NCBI RefSeq assembly: GCF_037975245.1
Contig: NC_092581.1
Coordinates: forward strand, 18,841,303-18,905,302
Length of the DNA: 64,000 nt
Reading direction: 5' to 3'
Source: Apostichopus japonicus
Taxonomy: Eukaryota; Echinodermata; Holothuroidea; Aspidochirotida; Stichopodidae
The notes beneath the pieces were generated by a model that did not search any database, had not been told where the DNA came from, and saw only the letters and a list, made by a program, of their open reading frames with translations. The translations under genes were made by a program, and so were the position numbers. Shown here piece after piece: positions 27,140 to 39,756 of this stretch. The first letter of the stretch is position 1. Every line of letters starts with the position of its first letter.

Positions 27140-27382
27140 AGGTAGTCAGTATAGGCCCCAAATTATAGCACACTATAATTGCTAGAAATGTTCAAAATGT
27201 ACTTTCCTGGAGGTCTTTACTCTCCAAATTGTTCACAGACATTTTTAAGAAACACACAAGATGACTGAATGTCCCAGTGAGGAAAATTTCCTTGAAGGTT
27301 GTAATAAAAACAGTTTTAGAAATTTGACCAGAGGTGACTATAATTGAATATCTAGCATATTTGGGGCCAATACAGCATACCT
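27140..27382. mobile_element. TTAA-flanked MITE
   Basis: The termini are inverted. The left is AGGTAGTCAGTATAGG, and the right, read on the minus strand, is AGGTATGCTGTATTGG. Both continue with GGCCCCAAAT, giving 19 matches in 23. TTAA flanks both sides (27136-27139 and 27383-27386). A TTAA duplication fits piggyBac or Kolobok superfamilies. The 243-bp interior has no coding capacity. Confidence 0.75.
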
Positions 27383-27746
27383 TTAATGACTCACCTATAT
27401 ACTAACTAGACTGAAAAGTATAACGTACTTAACCGAACCTCGTTTCATGTTTTCTACCTTCTTTTTTGCTATCCCATCAAAGTTTTATTATCTTAATAAC
27501 TAAACGTAGTTTTACATTTATACTATGACGTCAGAACAGAGAATATGAATATGCAAATTTCATTTAGATTTCAATGGTTAAATTGTATTGTTTCACACGA
27601 GCATGCAGTCATTGTATTAACATGAAAGTAACTAACAGTGTATTTCTATAAAAATGTAAATCCAAACGATTTTTCAAGAGTTAATAATATATAATAAAAT
27701 GGAAATGTCTATTTTGACTGAATCACGATCTTGTTTGGTTCTTTCG

Positions 27747-27748
<2 letters not shown>

Positions 27749-27778
<30 letters not shown>
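27749..27778. repeat. (AT)n microsatellite
   Basis: An uninterrupted AT tract of about 30 bp. Confidence 0.95.
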
Positions 27779-27780
<2 letters not shown>

Positions 27781-28337
27781 TACCACTTTAACAATTCCAG
27801 TTTACATTCATATACAGTGGACGGAAAGATAAATATGTGACATTATTCACTATGTAAAACTTCCGATCGGAACATAAGATTTGAAACTTTCAATCTACTT
27901 AATTTAGAGAGAGTTTATTATATAGGTGTCGTCAAGTGGATTGAATCAAGTCTGTCTTACTTCGTTGTGTAAGTAAACAACTACCGTATCCAAATATGGT
28001 GAAGTAGTTGGAGTTGTGCCTTCTAACTAACATAGTACAACTATAAAGTACATCACTTTCTATCAGATTCATTCAAGACAAAAACAAAAAACGAATGAAA
28101 TATTATATATGAAGGGCTTCATATCAAAAAGAATGATGGCCGAATAAATTGTAGTTAGTCTAGACACGTGACACGATAATATCAACTACCATATACTGCC
28201 CAGAGTGTAATATGCAAATTATGCTAGGTATATATAGATACATCATAATGTGAGAGGTATATGTAGGACTTTTTGATGACTTCCATATTTGTTTGAAAAG
28301 TTGACGTATTGTCTAGGATACTGAGCATTCGCCGTGA

Positions 28338-28379
28338 CACACACACACACATCAAACATACAACCATACACAGATATAA

Positions 28380-28416
<37 letters not shown>

Positions 28417-28436
28417 TATGTACATACACATATATC
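28338..28436. repeat. (CA)n then (TA)n compound microsatellite
   Basis: A short CACACACA block, a spacer, then TA with TGTA interruptions. Confidence 0.9.
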
Positions 28437-28637
28437 ATACATAAATAATATTAAGAGAAAAAATATAACATATATGTTGTGTTCATATAGTTTGCATTGC
28501 CTAACACAATACTGTACGAACTTAATAAATACTTGTGAACACCTCCAGATGTCCAGTAAATACTTTTTTAGTAAAATATAGATCTTAATATGCTAGAAAG
28601 TTAGAGTTATAGATTCAGAGAATGGTAGGCCATGTTC

Positions 28638-28682
28638 GTTCACTCGTTCATTCATTCATTCATCCATTTATTCATTCATTTC
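28638..28682. repeat. (TTCA)n tetranucleotide repeat
   Basis: About ten TTCA-like units with CTCG, CCA and TTTA variants. Confidence 0.85.
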
Positions 28683-29689
28683 CAGCAAGTTAATTGTTTT
28701 AACAGATATTAATGTCTGTAAATATACAAATGATGTTGACATGTTTACATGCTACAGTTATCTTATCGTTCGAACTGCATCAATCTTTTTACTGCCGATA
28801 TTTATCAATTTTGTTCTTTTCACGAGAGCTTCAGCTTTCACATTGAACACTCTTTATTTGTCGCAGAAAAATTTGGTAGGTGAGAGCCTCCAAGAAGGGT
28901 CAGTTTGAAAGCTCGTTCCAATATTTAAACATGCGAAAATTTTGAGGGCCAATACTTTAACCTCAAAAATATGCATTTTACATGTACCCTTGTCACCCTA
29001 GTTTCATGCAAACGGTTTATCCGGTACAATATTTTAAACCATTTGCTTCTTGTTTTCTAAAACAAAATGTGAAATTAATACGCAACGTTCAAGATGTCCT
29101 TGGCTTCTCAAAATGTTACTGAGTGTACTTATATGGGAGGTAGCCTAAAAGGGGTTTCCCAGGCCTCTAAATTGTCTGGGTAATACAAAATTAACTGTAC
29201 ATCAGGGATAACAGCAAAGCCGTTCTTGTTGTTTTTGCCCCTGAAATAAGCCTATGTTTTCCATTGAAAATTGTCCTAAAACCGAAGCTGAAATGTAAAA
29301 TGTCTAGCAACCTAATCGTTATATACATTACCAAAGAGACAAAATAATGCTAGATCAGAAACGCCTCAGGCAAATTTGAACAACTTTAGTGTTGGTTTCT
29401 GTGTATGACCTTCAGACGATGAACAGCTGTTTCAGCAATGTTTTACTTACATTGCCTTATCTAGCAATTGTTATATCTTCATCAAAGTTAGGGGTTATTT
29501 TTTGCTTGTGATTGGCTCAAATTAATTTAAGGGGATGCAAATTTGTTTTATTTTACTTTCAATTAGTATGGATTTAGAACAAACTTATGTCGCCGATGAA
29601 CTTGATTCAAGGTTGATGAAGGAGGAGAAGAGATAAACATTAATGTATTCCCTTTCCTTTCAATGGCTCTATCCCCTAGCCTGGATACT

Positions 29690-29910
29690 GTATATTGTTC
29701 ATTGTTCATATTCATGGTTAATTGTTAATTTTTCATTGTACGTTGTTCATTGTTCGTTGTTCATTGTTCATTATTCATTTTCTGTTGTTCTTTTTTATTT
29801 GCCTTTCTTATTGTTTATATTTCATTGTTCGTTGTTCATTGTTAATTGTCAGTTGTTCATTGCATGGTTTCTATTGCCCATCGTCCATTGTCTATAAAGT
29901 CCATTGTCCA
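29690..29910. repeat. Degenerate TTGTTCA heptamer array
   Basis: Tandem variants of TTGTTCA, TCGTTGT and TTAATTG. Eight CATTGT hexamers fall inside, which resemble SOX-protein sites. The array encodes hydrophobic open frames (FIVHCSL-like repeats) that are not genes. Confidence 0.8.
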
Positions 29911-30069
29911 ACTGTATGATCTATACATTATTATATTAAATAATCTAAATTAAATAATCTAACGGAAATTAATTGTCAATTAAGGATCTAATAAGTTATG
30001 TCAAATGATCAAGATTGCATGCAAATAATCATCAAAACGAAAAATGTGACATATTCACTTTCTTAAAAT

Positions 30070-30495
30070 ATTTTAAAATATCTGAAATTGGGTAATGATA
30101 TCTTGAAATGAATTAGATATTACATATCATTATGCCTAAGGAAGTAAAAATAATTTTAAATGATATCAAAATATCTTACAATAAAATCAGAGACATCTTT
30201 AATTCAGCTTTAACATATCTTGAATATAATATTTCTAATATAGGAATGAAAAATATCTTTAATTCATATTAGAGATACCTCTAATTGATATCAAGATATC
30301 TTTAGTAACATTCAAGATTACTTTAATGATTTGGAGATATCTCAACTTAGTATCAATAAATCTTCAACTGTTTTGAGATATCTACAATTAATGCAAGATA
30401 TCTTAAATAAATTGGATATATATATATTTAATGACATTTCAAGATGTCTTTTCATTTATTTAAGATATCTTTAAATATTTAAAGATATCTTCACT
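30070..30495. repeat. ~21-bp array with palindromic AAGATATCTT core
   Basis: AAGATATCTTTAAT-like units recur about every 21-23 bp, for example near 30191, 30213, 30251, 30272, 30295, 30335, 30375, 30396, 30441, 30463 and 30483. The core is a 10-bp palindrome. The copies are heavily diverged, so it is old. Confidence 0.7.
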
Positions 30496-30869
30496 TCTTG
30501 GAAATAAAACACAAACAAAAGGCTTACCAAGACCATATCATATGTGAGTGTATTTGATTCATACGTCGCAATAGATTACGGTAACCAAGATAAGAATGTA
30601 CTGTTAAATCGAAGTAATTAGTGACGCTTTGATGGTCAGTCACTAAAAGAATTAGAACATTGTTCCAAACCACCCCCACCCTTCACCCCTTTCCCCCTTC
30701 CCCCCTTCCCCCTTTCCCCATCCCAAATATTACAAAGTATTTAACCCTCGGCAAAATAATTCAAACAGATGCTAATATGCCTAAACACTATATGACAATA
30801 AAAAATACATGTTGTGCCCAGAGTTGTTTATGCAAATTATCTTAGGCCAATGTAAATCTGAAATGAAAG

Positions 30870-31418
30870 CTTAAAAGAATTTTCTGGTAGCTAAACTTGA
30901 TTGGTGAAAATGTTTTGAATCTAACTGTGAAAAATACATCCCCATAGCATTTTGAATTGCGAAGATATGATTTTTTGGAAATTTAATGATTTTTTTGCTA
31001 AATGCATCTGGAAACAGCAGAATGAATGATGTCATAAGGGCAAAATTCAGCTGAGAATGTCTTTGTGTTTCTTTATAATTTGTCAATCATTTATTCACAA
31101 ACAAAAAGAATATTTTTACAAAAAGATACATTTTGATGAAATTCTAAGTACAGAAAAATTTGACAGCTATGCAAACATTCCAAATGAATCAGGTTTCAAG
31201 GTTAAATCAACAAGAATATTATAATAACCCTAAGTAAAGCTTCCAAAGAGCATTTGCCCAGATGACATCACAGACCCCCTACTGTGATCCAACTTCCTGG
31301 AGTAGTTGAAGGTTTAGCCAGTCTAAATTAGGTTACATTTAACCAAACATATCTCGAGTTAGGGGCATGATATTGAGATCCAAGTTTCACAATGTTTGTC
31401 ACCAGTATACCCCTTTAA
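30870..31418 (-). mobile_element. Possible TTAA-type element, one terminus visible
   Basis: Read on the minus strand, TTAA at 31414-31417 is followed by AGGGGTATACTGGTGAC, similar in style to the ends of TTAA-target transposons. The other end is not clear. No conserved protein was recognised. Confidence 0.25.
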
Positions 31419-31429
31419 GGAACCTTGTT

Positions 31430-33500
31430 ACTTGCTTCTTAAAGATAACAATTTCTTGTAGTTTATTTAGCCCTGTTTGAAATAGTGATGTAATACAGTT
31501 TCGAAACAATGCGTGTTCCAAGCCTTTGCCTATTGAGAATAAGGTTCACCAACACTAGCAGTTGTTTAATCATTGGCCAGTTTGAATTATCTTTGGGTAA
31601 TTGTGTTATTGTGGTTACCAGTAAACCTGCCTTCAAATTTTTATTCTTGAGTTTACGGGGTTCAGTAAACTAAAAAAAAACATTGGTAAAATGACAAAAC
31701 TGAAAAGAAACAAGAAGAAGAAAAAATAAATAAATAAAAGATGGAGAATGTTATACAACATCAGACAAGGTTTCTTCCTGTAACCGAAATTGATTGTCGA
31801 ATAGTCAACGTGACAAGCATGGAAAATCTTTTACGCTTTTCGCAAAGAAGAAGATAAAGACGAAGATGAAAAAAAAAACCATCTTTCAAGTTTAGATTAA
31901 TAATTTGACCTTGGTAGAGTTTATAGATCTCTGTTTTGACAAAGGGGAACATTTCTAAGCTCTCGAGAACTGTCAAAGAATCCGTGATCAAGTTATCTCA
32001 AACTTCACGTTTTGTTTTCCCTCGTCGAAAATTCATCAGCCCGTCACGTGACCCGTGACGTCATGACATGTCTGACCTTAGTTTACATATGTTTCTATCA
32101 GACACCGCTTTGACAGATTATAACAAAAAAAATAGGAAGAGAGAGAGAGAGAGAAACAGAGAGAAATTAACCTAAATTACTCGTGGCAGGCCTCCTAACA
32201 ACTCACCTTCAAAAGTTGAATTTTTAGTTTCACAAACACTTGCAATTTCCCCGCCTTTCGACACATTCTCAGTTTAGATTCTTGGGTCGTTTGACAGAAC
32301 TGACAAAAGTACGCATTGTTTAAAAGGTAAGGCCGTCAAAAATGTTGTCAGCATAACGGATAGAAAAGTCAGAAACAAGGGGCAATAACACCAGAGTCGA
32401 CAAAAAACAAAGTTTGAAATAATATGGTAGTCTATGAGGCCCCCGTAAGACTTTTTTGGGGGGTTTATTTGGGAGTATTTTATTATCGGGCAGGAGGGTG
32501 TCAAACCAAGAGTGTTACAAGTAATCATAGAAGCCGAGGACCGGTAAAGGTAGAGGCGCGGGGGAATATTTGATTGGATTTCCACCGAAATTGTACTATT
32601 TCTCACTTTCGATTACTTTAATAACATTCCTTCACAACTTGTGACATAACTGACTAATTAAGCCTTCAGTGGGGGGGGGGGGTAGGGGAGGAAAAGATGT
32701 CCTCTTCTTTTGCGTTTACCCGGCGAAGGTAAGAGAGTTTGTAGGGAAAGTGTAACAAAAATTGAGAGGGGGCCTCAAATCTAAAACTAATAGATGATTC
32801 CGAACACATGAAAGTGTCTAGTAAAGGTTTCGCTTGAACAGAAAAGTCCTGAATGATTATAAAGATATATATCTAAAAATGAAGAATACTCCACGGGGAA
32901 AGGGGGTGGGCAGGGTGGGTTTGGCGAGATGTGTTGGGGGGGGGGGTGAAGGTTGGGGTAGAGGCTCACGAAATAGCAATAGTTTGATGTACAGGAGATT
33001 TAATATGATTGGTTCTTCACAGGGATACACAATTAAAAAACATAATTATTGTGGTCATGTTTATTTGATAAGTTTTAATTAAAAATATTTCATTAGCAAA
33101 AACAAAAGGTGATGCGGACGCACCGTCAACCGTATAATATCCCTAACTATATACTATACTGTGATCAATACAAATTTATGATATGCTTCTCTCTACGCCG
33201 GTCTTTTCTCGTGAAATTATTTTCCTTGCGGTTTTCCTTGTTGCACTGGGGTGCATTCATTGGTAACGTGGTTACGTAAAGTAACGTTGGCTTTGTGATT
33301 GGTAGTCATGATCCAAACCCTCTACACCCCCCCCCCCTTAGAAAAGAATGGTTGTTGTGTGTTTATGTTGTACCGTTCCATAAGTATGCACCATAACATG
33401 TATCGTTAAAGGGACGGTGTCGTCTCACCGCTAGACGTGTTAAATATGAACTCCTATATAATGTTACATGTAATATGTTAATGTATATATATAATAGTGT
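31430..33500. other. Gene-free flank
   Basis: Holds a (GA)n patch near 32136-32165, an E-box/CRE pair at 32044-32063, and poly-G runs near 32673 and 32934. No gene is seen. Confidence 0.45.
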
Positions 33501-33510
33501 AGTGACGAGC

Positions 33511-34276
33511 AGACTAATAGTGAGTCTGTATACTGGTACTTGTACTGTATAGACTAATGGTGAGTCTGTATACTGGTACTTGTATACTGTATAGACTAAT
33601 AGTGAGTCCGTATACTGGTACTTGTATTGTATAGACTAATAGTGAGTCTGTATACTGGTACTTGTATTGCATAGACTAATAGTGAGTCTGTATATTGGTA
33701 CTTGTATTGTATAGACTAATAGTGAGTCTGTATATTGGTACTTGTATTGCATAGACTAAAAGTGAGTCTGTATATTGGTACTTGTGTACTGTATAGACTA
33801 ATAGTGAGTCTGCATATTGGTACTTGTATTGCATAGACTAATAGTGAGTCTGTATATTGGTACTTGTATTGCATAGACTAATAGTTAGTCTGTATGTTGG
33901 TACTTGTATTGCATAGACTAATAGTTAGTCTGTATGTTGGTACTTGTATTGCATAGACTAATAGAGAGTCTGTATATTGGTACTTGTATTGTATAGACTA
34001 ATAGTGAGTCTGTATACTGGTACTTGTACTGTATAGACTAATAGTGAGTCCGTATACTGGTACTTGTATTGCATAGACTAATAGTGAGTCTGTATGTTGG
34101 TACTTGTATTGCATAGACTAATAGTGAGTCCGTATACTGGTACTTGTATTGTATAGACTAATAGTGAGTCTGTATATTGGTACTTGTATTGTATAGACTA
34201 ATAGTGAGTCTGTATATTGGTACTTGTATTGTATAGACTAATAGTGAGTCTGTATATTGGTACTTGTATTGTATAG
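33511..34276. repeat. 40-bp minisatellite, 19 copies
   Basis: AGACTAATAGTGAGTCTG begins each unit. Starts are every 40 bp from 33511 to 34235, except for two 42-bp steps (33551 to 33593 and 33753 to 33795). Copies differ at a few positions (TATACTGG or TATATTGG, TATTGCAT or TATTGTAT). AGACTAATAGTGAGTCT is itself an imperfect palindrome. Units are contiguous with no unique spacers. Confidence 0.97.
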
Positions 34277-34279
34277 CAT

Positions 34280-34410
34280 TGGTACCTTTACTTGTACTCA
34301 ACCTTGTGCATTTGTACTCGTAACATGGGGACATTTATGTACTCGTAAATCCACGCTGGTGTAACTCGTACTACAAGTCTAGTGTATAATACCCAACATT
34401 ACTTGTACAG
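34280..34410. repeat. TTGTACTCG-type degenerate repeat
   Basis: Follows the 40-bp array and contains several TGTACTCG/TTGTACTC copies. These are the reverse complement of the CGAGTACA motif that dominates 39.2-39.8 kb. Confidence 0.6.
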
Positions 34411-37400
34411 GCAGTCATCGTTTGTATGGGGTTGAAGTTTTTTTTTTGTTTAAACAAGCCAGTATTGAATTACTCTTTTCCCCCCTCCATTTATTGATAA
34501 CTCTAGAATAAAACGAACAATAAACTTCACACTTTCATACTAGATGCTTCAAATTATATAAACGTCATAAAACAATAACAGTTGTTTTAAGAAAACATCA
34601 CAATGGATCGAACGAGATTAATGGAACAGAGGATCGCATGTCCCAAAGGCTTGTTTAAGCTGCATGAAGTTAACTTTACTTTTACTAGGATATCTATGTT
34701 GTGTGTACTTTTTTTACACTTATTGTAAACTTAAAATTTATAGAAAAAATCCGCTACAACAGGAGAACATTTATTCAATTTACATTGAATGAATTACTTC
34801 ATTACAAAGAAAATTAATTTATAACTTAGACTTTATACAGTGACACTGTATCGCGATAACTGCCACAGGTATCACAGAAATCAGCTATTGGGCCGGTTAG
34901 CATTGTGTAGTAACGAGGATACCTGTGCAGGGAGTGTGGTGGTGGTTATCGCGGGGGGGGGGGGGGTGGGGGCGAAGGGGGTTTAGTATCTTAAAATTAC
35001 CACTCGCCTTGAGTTGCGTAATATTGAGATCTCGGTATAAAGAGGTAAGGTGTACTTTAGTTTTACATTCCCATAAGCTACTTTTGGCGTTCACCTTGAA
35101 TTTCTCGCAACTCATGTAACTGTGTGAACTTCTGCGACCAACATTATCCCTGTGACGCAGTTCATGACGTCATCATCAACAGTAAAATAGTAGGTGTTTG
35201 TTTGTTTGTTAGCAGGTATAATACTTTTATTGAAACATATGCAATTACTATATATATGATCACCTCATGCTAATAACACATAAATACAAACAAGAAGTAA
35301 ATCGTGTTTACTAAATCGACTGTTTCCAGAAGATTTGATTTAGTTTGTGGCATGGCGCCATCACTTCAGAATTTACGTATTCTGAGCTCACAGTCCAACT
35401 GACGCAGTTGTACTTTTGCGGTATAACAAAATTGGATGCTTCAGAATCTCAACCAAACGATAAAAATAAATGAAGGAACAGTTTTCTTGCAATCTACGAT
35501 TACTACGAGCTTACGACATCCACAAAGAAATGCGCAACTATAGAGCAAGAAAGTTAAAATGATTCGTGTCCATTCAAAACAGGACATTTGTGATAATTCA
35601 TGAAATTGATATGTGCAACAACCGTTGCACCTCGGTGAAGTCGTTAGAGTTTAGAATAACGCCAAACGCACACAAGACGCTGCGTAGATTTCTCCCCATA
35701 CTGACTGTTCCCTCTCATCTATTCAGGGGCGGTCTTGCCGGGATCACTGGGGATGGGGAGGGGTGGGGGGGTACATGGCCTTCAGCTTTGCCCCCCCAAA
35801 AAAAATAATCGAAAAACGTTCAGATACTAGAATTTGTAATACACATTGCCCAGATTATGCATTTTGTCTGGAAGTGGTGTGCTAATTTGTGAATATGCTC
35901 CCTCATAGTAACCATACGTTTCTCGCTTCAACACTTGGAGAGTCCATTGCTTTATACTTACTTTATCCTGTTCCGCGACTCACTTTGCGTGGTTACGAAC
36001 TTTAAAAAAAAACGAAGATTAAACAGAAATCCCTTTGCTTAGTTTAATACATTTCGGACAAACTGATTACCGTATGCTGTTCATATCTTAATGTTCGACA
36101 AGTTTAGGATCAATCTATCAAAGGTTTAAATAAAAACAAACAGTTATACGAAACAGAGCACATTCTCCCCACGACACCCCCTCCCTCTAACACCCCCTTC
36201 CCCGTACCCAAACCATCCCTTGATAATTCGATTCAAATTCCTGCTTTTACTACTTTGTCAATGTCAGAGTTATACGAGAATATAACGATTTTAACTCTGA
36301 TGCTAATCAGCTTATATTTTTTGACAAACTGTTATTTATTTCTTCAATTATTTCTGCTATGATATAACAGCTTAACCTATTGCTAGCCTTTATCTCTCTT
36401 CCTATTTGACGAAACAAATCACTAGCATAACTTTGAATAATTTCCTGTCCCTTCTTTTTTCTTCTTTGAAATTTATTAGAATTGTAGTTAGTTTCTTTCT
36501 TACCTTTTACTGTTTTCTTCCCCTTTTAAAAAAATATATTTTAGTGTTTTTTTTTTTTTTTTGCTTATTGAAAATAAAGTTAAAGATCAACGATCGAACG
36601 GTGATGGTTTTTGAAATAGTTTGCCCTGTTGGTGGTTCCACGGTTTCCCTTAATTAGCTTCGAATTGAAAGTTAATTATCAACCACCTGCCAGGTGGAAG
36701 ACCAATAACAATACCCCTGTTGCTAGTCTAATCCCATTATGGGTCACCATTGCGTTCCGTGGTAGTTCGCGATTATTATTCTTTTCATAGGTTTGGGCTC
36801 CTGATACACTTTCAGAAAGACGGACCGTATTTTGGCTCGCCTTTTAATTCTTCTCGGCGAGCCGGGGGCGGTGGAAGGGGCGAACTTCCAAGTTCTCTCT
36901 CTCCACATCTCACTCTCTCTCTTTTACGATTAGGTTTGATGACGAAACATCGACGGAAGGGAAACTTTCTGCAACCTTAAACAAGAAAATATCACAACCA
37001 GTACATTCACCTTTTCATTATAGATTGCAAGAGAGAGACAAATTTAAAATGAAACAAGTTTTAGAATTGTTTATGAAAATAATTGTAAATAATATAAACC
37101 CACTCCCCCTCCCCCACCCCCCTTAGAAAAAAAGGGCCCTCTTTAGTTAGAATTCTGTCACATTTAATAAAAGTTGTTCTTTATGAAGCAAAGTTATAAC
37201 AGACGAGAGTATTAAGAAAAACAATACAATACAGACCGACTGTGGTCGACGTATTTAAAAGAGTAATAAATGAAAAAAATATTGAATATAGGAAGAGTTT
37301 ATTATCAGCCCGATGAGTTTAATAAATGAAAAGAATTGTGGAGGTGATGACGGGAATGAACCAATTAATTGTTTGTTTTGGGGGAAGGATGGAAAGAGGA

Positions 37401-37540
37401 TAAAAAAGAAAAGAGATAGAGAGAAAAAAAGAGAGACAACGAACCGCGAAAGAAAATAACGAGGTAGGGATGTAGGAGTATAGTATTTATTGATGCAGAG
37501 TTCAATGCCAATGGAACGAAAGTACATATGCGATTTGCAA
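34411..37540. other. Gene-free flank
   Basis: AT-rich. A strong G-run block lies at about 34950-34980, a CRE at 35165, and a hAT-like terminus CAGGGGCGG at 35724 without a visible partner. No gene is recognised. Confidence 0.45.
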
Positions 37541-37550
37541 CACTAGAAAA

Positions 37551-37554
<4 letters not shown>

Positions 37555-37615
<61 letters not shown>

Positions 37616-37716
37616 ATATATATATATATCAATATATATATATATATATATATCTATATCTATATATATATATATCTACATATATATATATATCTATATA
37701 TCTATATATCTATATA

Positions 37717-37801
<85 letters not shown>

Positions 37802-37832
37802 CATCAAAATGCCATTGAAAGCTGATGCCAGA

Positions 37833-37897
<65 letters not shown>

Positions 37898-37929
37898 TTT
37901 TCATCAAAATGCCATTGAAAGCTGATGCC

Positions 37930-37978
<49 letters not shown>
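37555..37978. repeat. (TA)n array with embedded 35-bp unit
   Basis: Over 400 bp of TA with TATC and TATG variants. A 35-bp unit containing CATCAAAATGCCATTG and GCTGATGCC is embedded at 37800 and again 100 bp later at 37900. An inverted copy lies just past the array at 37977-38012. Confidence 0.95.
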
Positions 37979-37979
<1 letters not shown>

Positions 37980-38684
37980 GGCATCAGCTTTCAAAGGCAT
38001 TTTGATGAAAAATATTCCGTGCTTGAAGTATCTTATATTCGGCAAATATATTATTGATATATTGATATTTATAAACCCCTTTGCTATTGAGTAAACTCTT
38101 AAAAACGTCGAAAGAAGTGGCAGAATGACGTCATCAGAAGTAAAATGCCATTGTTTTTTATATTATATGAATACCTTGATTGTTATTATTTGTACTAACG
38201 AATACAGGGTCATCACTATTTCTTCAAATTTTATCTTGCTAAAATATATATATATATTTAATTTATCCCCAGGCATGGAATTGTTTTCATATTAGCAATT
38301 TGTATTTATCGGTGTTGGCAAATGCTATGACGGTAGTAGTTAATTTGCATGTATATTGGCAGGTCAATATGGCTGACCATTTTGCTCATACATTCTAGCA
38401 TATTTGAGGGACAAAAAATGGCGAACTGTAAGAGGATGCTCTAATGAACTGAAGATTGAAAGACTCGATAGCAGCTGGTTATGACGTAATCATTTCCCCC
38501 CTCCTGATGCCATATACCCCTCCAACACCCAACCTTTCCCCTTCCCACACTCCCCTAAATTCCACCCAATTCCACCCATTACGTCCCTCACCCTACCCAG
38601 TCCGACCCTATACCACCCTTATACCCCTCAGATTCACTCAGTTAATTGTTAGCAATGTACAGTATCTACGTAAAAGCCCTCGTC

Positions 38685-39127
38685 TATGGCAAGCCATGTG
38701 GGACAAACACTGCATAATATATCAGCGTATTAATCGTAATTTATACGCGTATTAATTGGAATATATACGCGTATATATTATTAGCCAATCATATGGCCCA
38801 AATATATCCGCGTATTAATTCGAATATTTACACGTATTAATTCGAATATATACACGTATTAATTCGAATATATACACGTATTAAATAGAATAAATATGAG
38901 GATTAAATCCAATATTTCACGGATTAATTAGAATATACACGAAAACACATTTCCGCTCTTGCTGTGTACATATACCAACGATAAATGTTTTGGCGGGCTC
39001 GCGAGATCGCTTCATAAAGCGAAACTTTACACATGTACAACACATATATATTCGACTTAATACGCGTATATATTCGAATTAATACGCGGATATATTATGC
39101 GGTGTTTGTCCCACATGGCTTGCCATA
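38685..39127. mobile_element. Foldback element made of inverted 22-bp repeats
   Basis: Both ends start TATGGCAAGCCATGTGGGA in inverted orientation, with near-identity continuing for about 50 bp. CTCGTC flanks both sides (38679-38684 and 39128-39133) as a 6-bp target duplication. The left arm then runs into tandem 22-bp units like TACACGTATTAATTCGAATA, and the right arm holds the same unit inverted. This resembles foldback (FB/TU-like) transposons, whose long inverted repeats are built from short tandem repeats. No protein is encoded. Confidence 0.8.
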
Positions 39128-39233
39128 CTCGTCTGTGCAAAGGAGCCAATACACTCACTTGTATATACCTCTAGACACGTTACGTAATAACAGTAACAAC
39201 TTCCCCAAAGACTCGTTCTGTGCAATGTATACT

Positions 39234-39756
39234 GTACGAGTACAACAGGATGTGCACAATCCTCCTTGATATGAGTACAAGTATATATACGAGTACAAGG
39301 ATCTAAGCACGAGTACTTAATCTTACACTAAAATCTACACTGATTTCCACAATGCACGAGTACTCGAGTACAAATCCATGAGAACGAGTACTCGAGTAAA
39401 AATCCATGAGAACGAGTACCCATACAGGAAACTATACTAAAACACGATTACGAGTACAAAATCTTGCACTTAATTCTATAGTAGATTTCTACAATACACG
39501 AGAACACGAGTACACATCCATGAGAATGAGTACTCGAGTACAAATCCATGATAACGAGTACCCATACAGGAAACTATACTAAAACACGACTACGAGTACA
39601 AAATCCTGCGTTTAAATCTATACTAGATTTATACAGTGCGCGAGTACACGAGTACAACTCAATGAGGACGAGTACTCTAGTACAAATCCATGAGACGAGT
39701 ACTCGAGTACAATCCATGAGACGAGTACAGGAAACTATGCTAGAACACGAGTACAA
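39234..39756. repeat. GAGTAC-rich array with ~141-bp higher-order repeat
   Basis: CGAGTAC recurs about every 10-30 bp, and the 12-bp palindrome GTACTCGAGTAC appears several times. A longer block beginning at GAGAACGAGTACCCATAC near 39409 recurs near 39550, with a third, shortened copy near 39715. Confidence 0.85.

Noticed and set aside
29643-29919. Membrane-protein-like open frames rich in Phe, Val, His, Cys
   Set aside because: They are translations of the TTGTTCA heptamer array in two overlapping frames, without conserved features.
33511-34276. CRISPR-like array
   Set aside because: The 40-bp units are contiguous, without unique spacers, and the setting is a eukaryotic genome. It is a minisatellite.
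35724-35810. hAT element starting CAGGGGCGG
   Set aside because: No matching right end or duplicated CATCTATT was found nearby, so it is mentioned only as a possible remnant.
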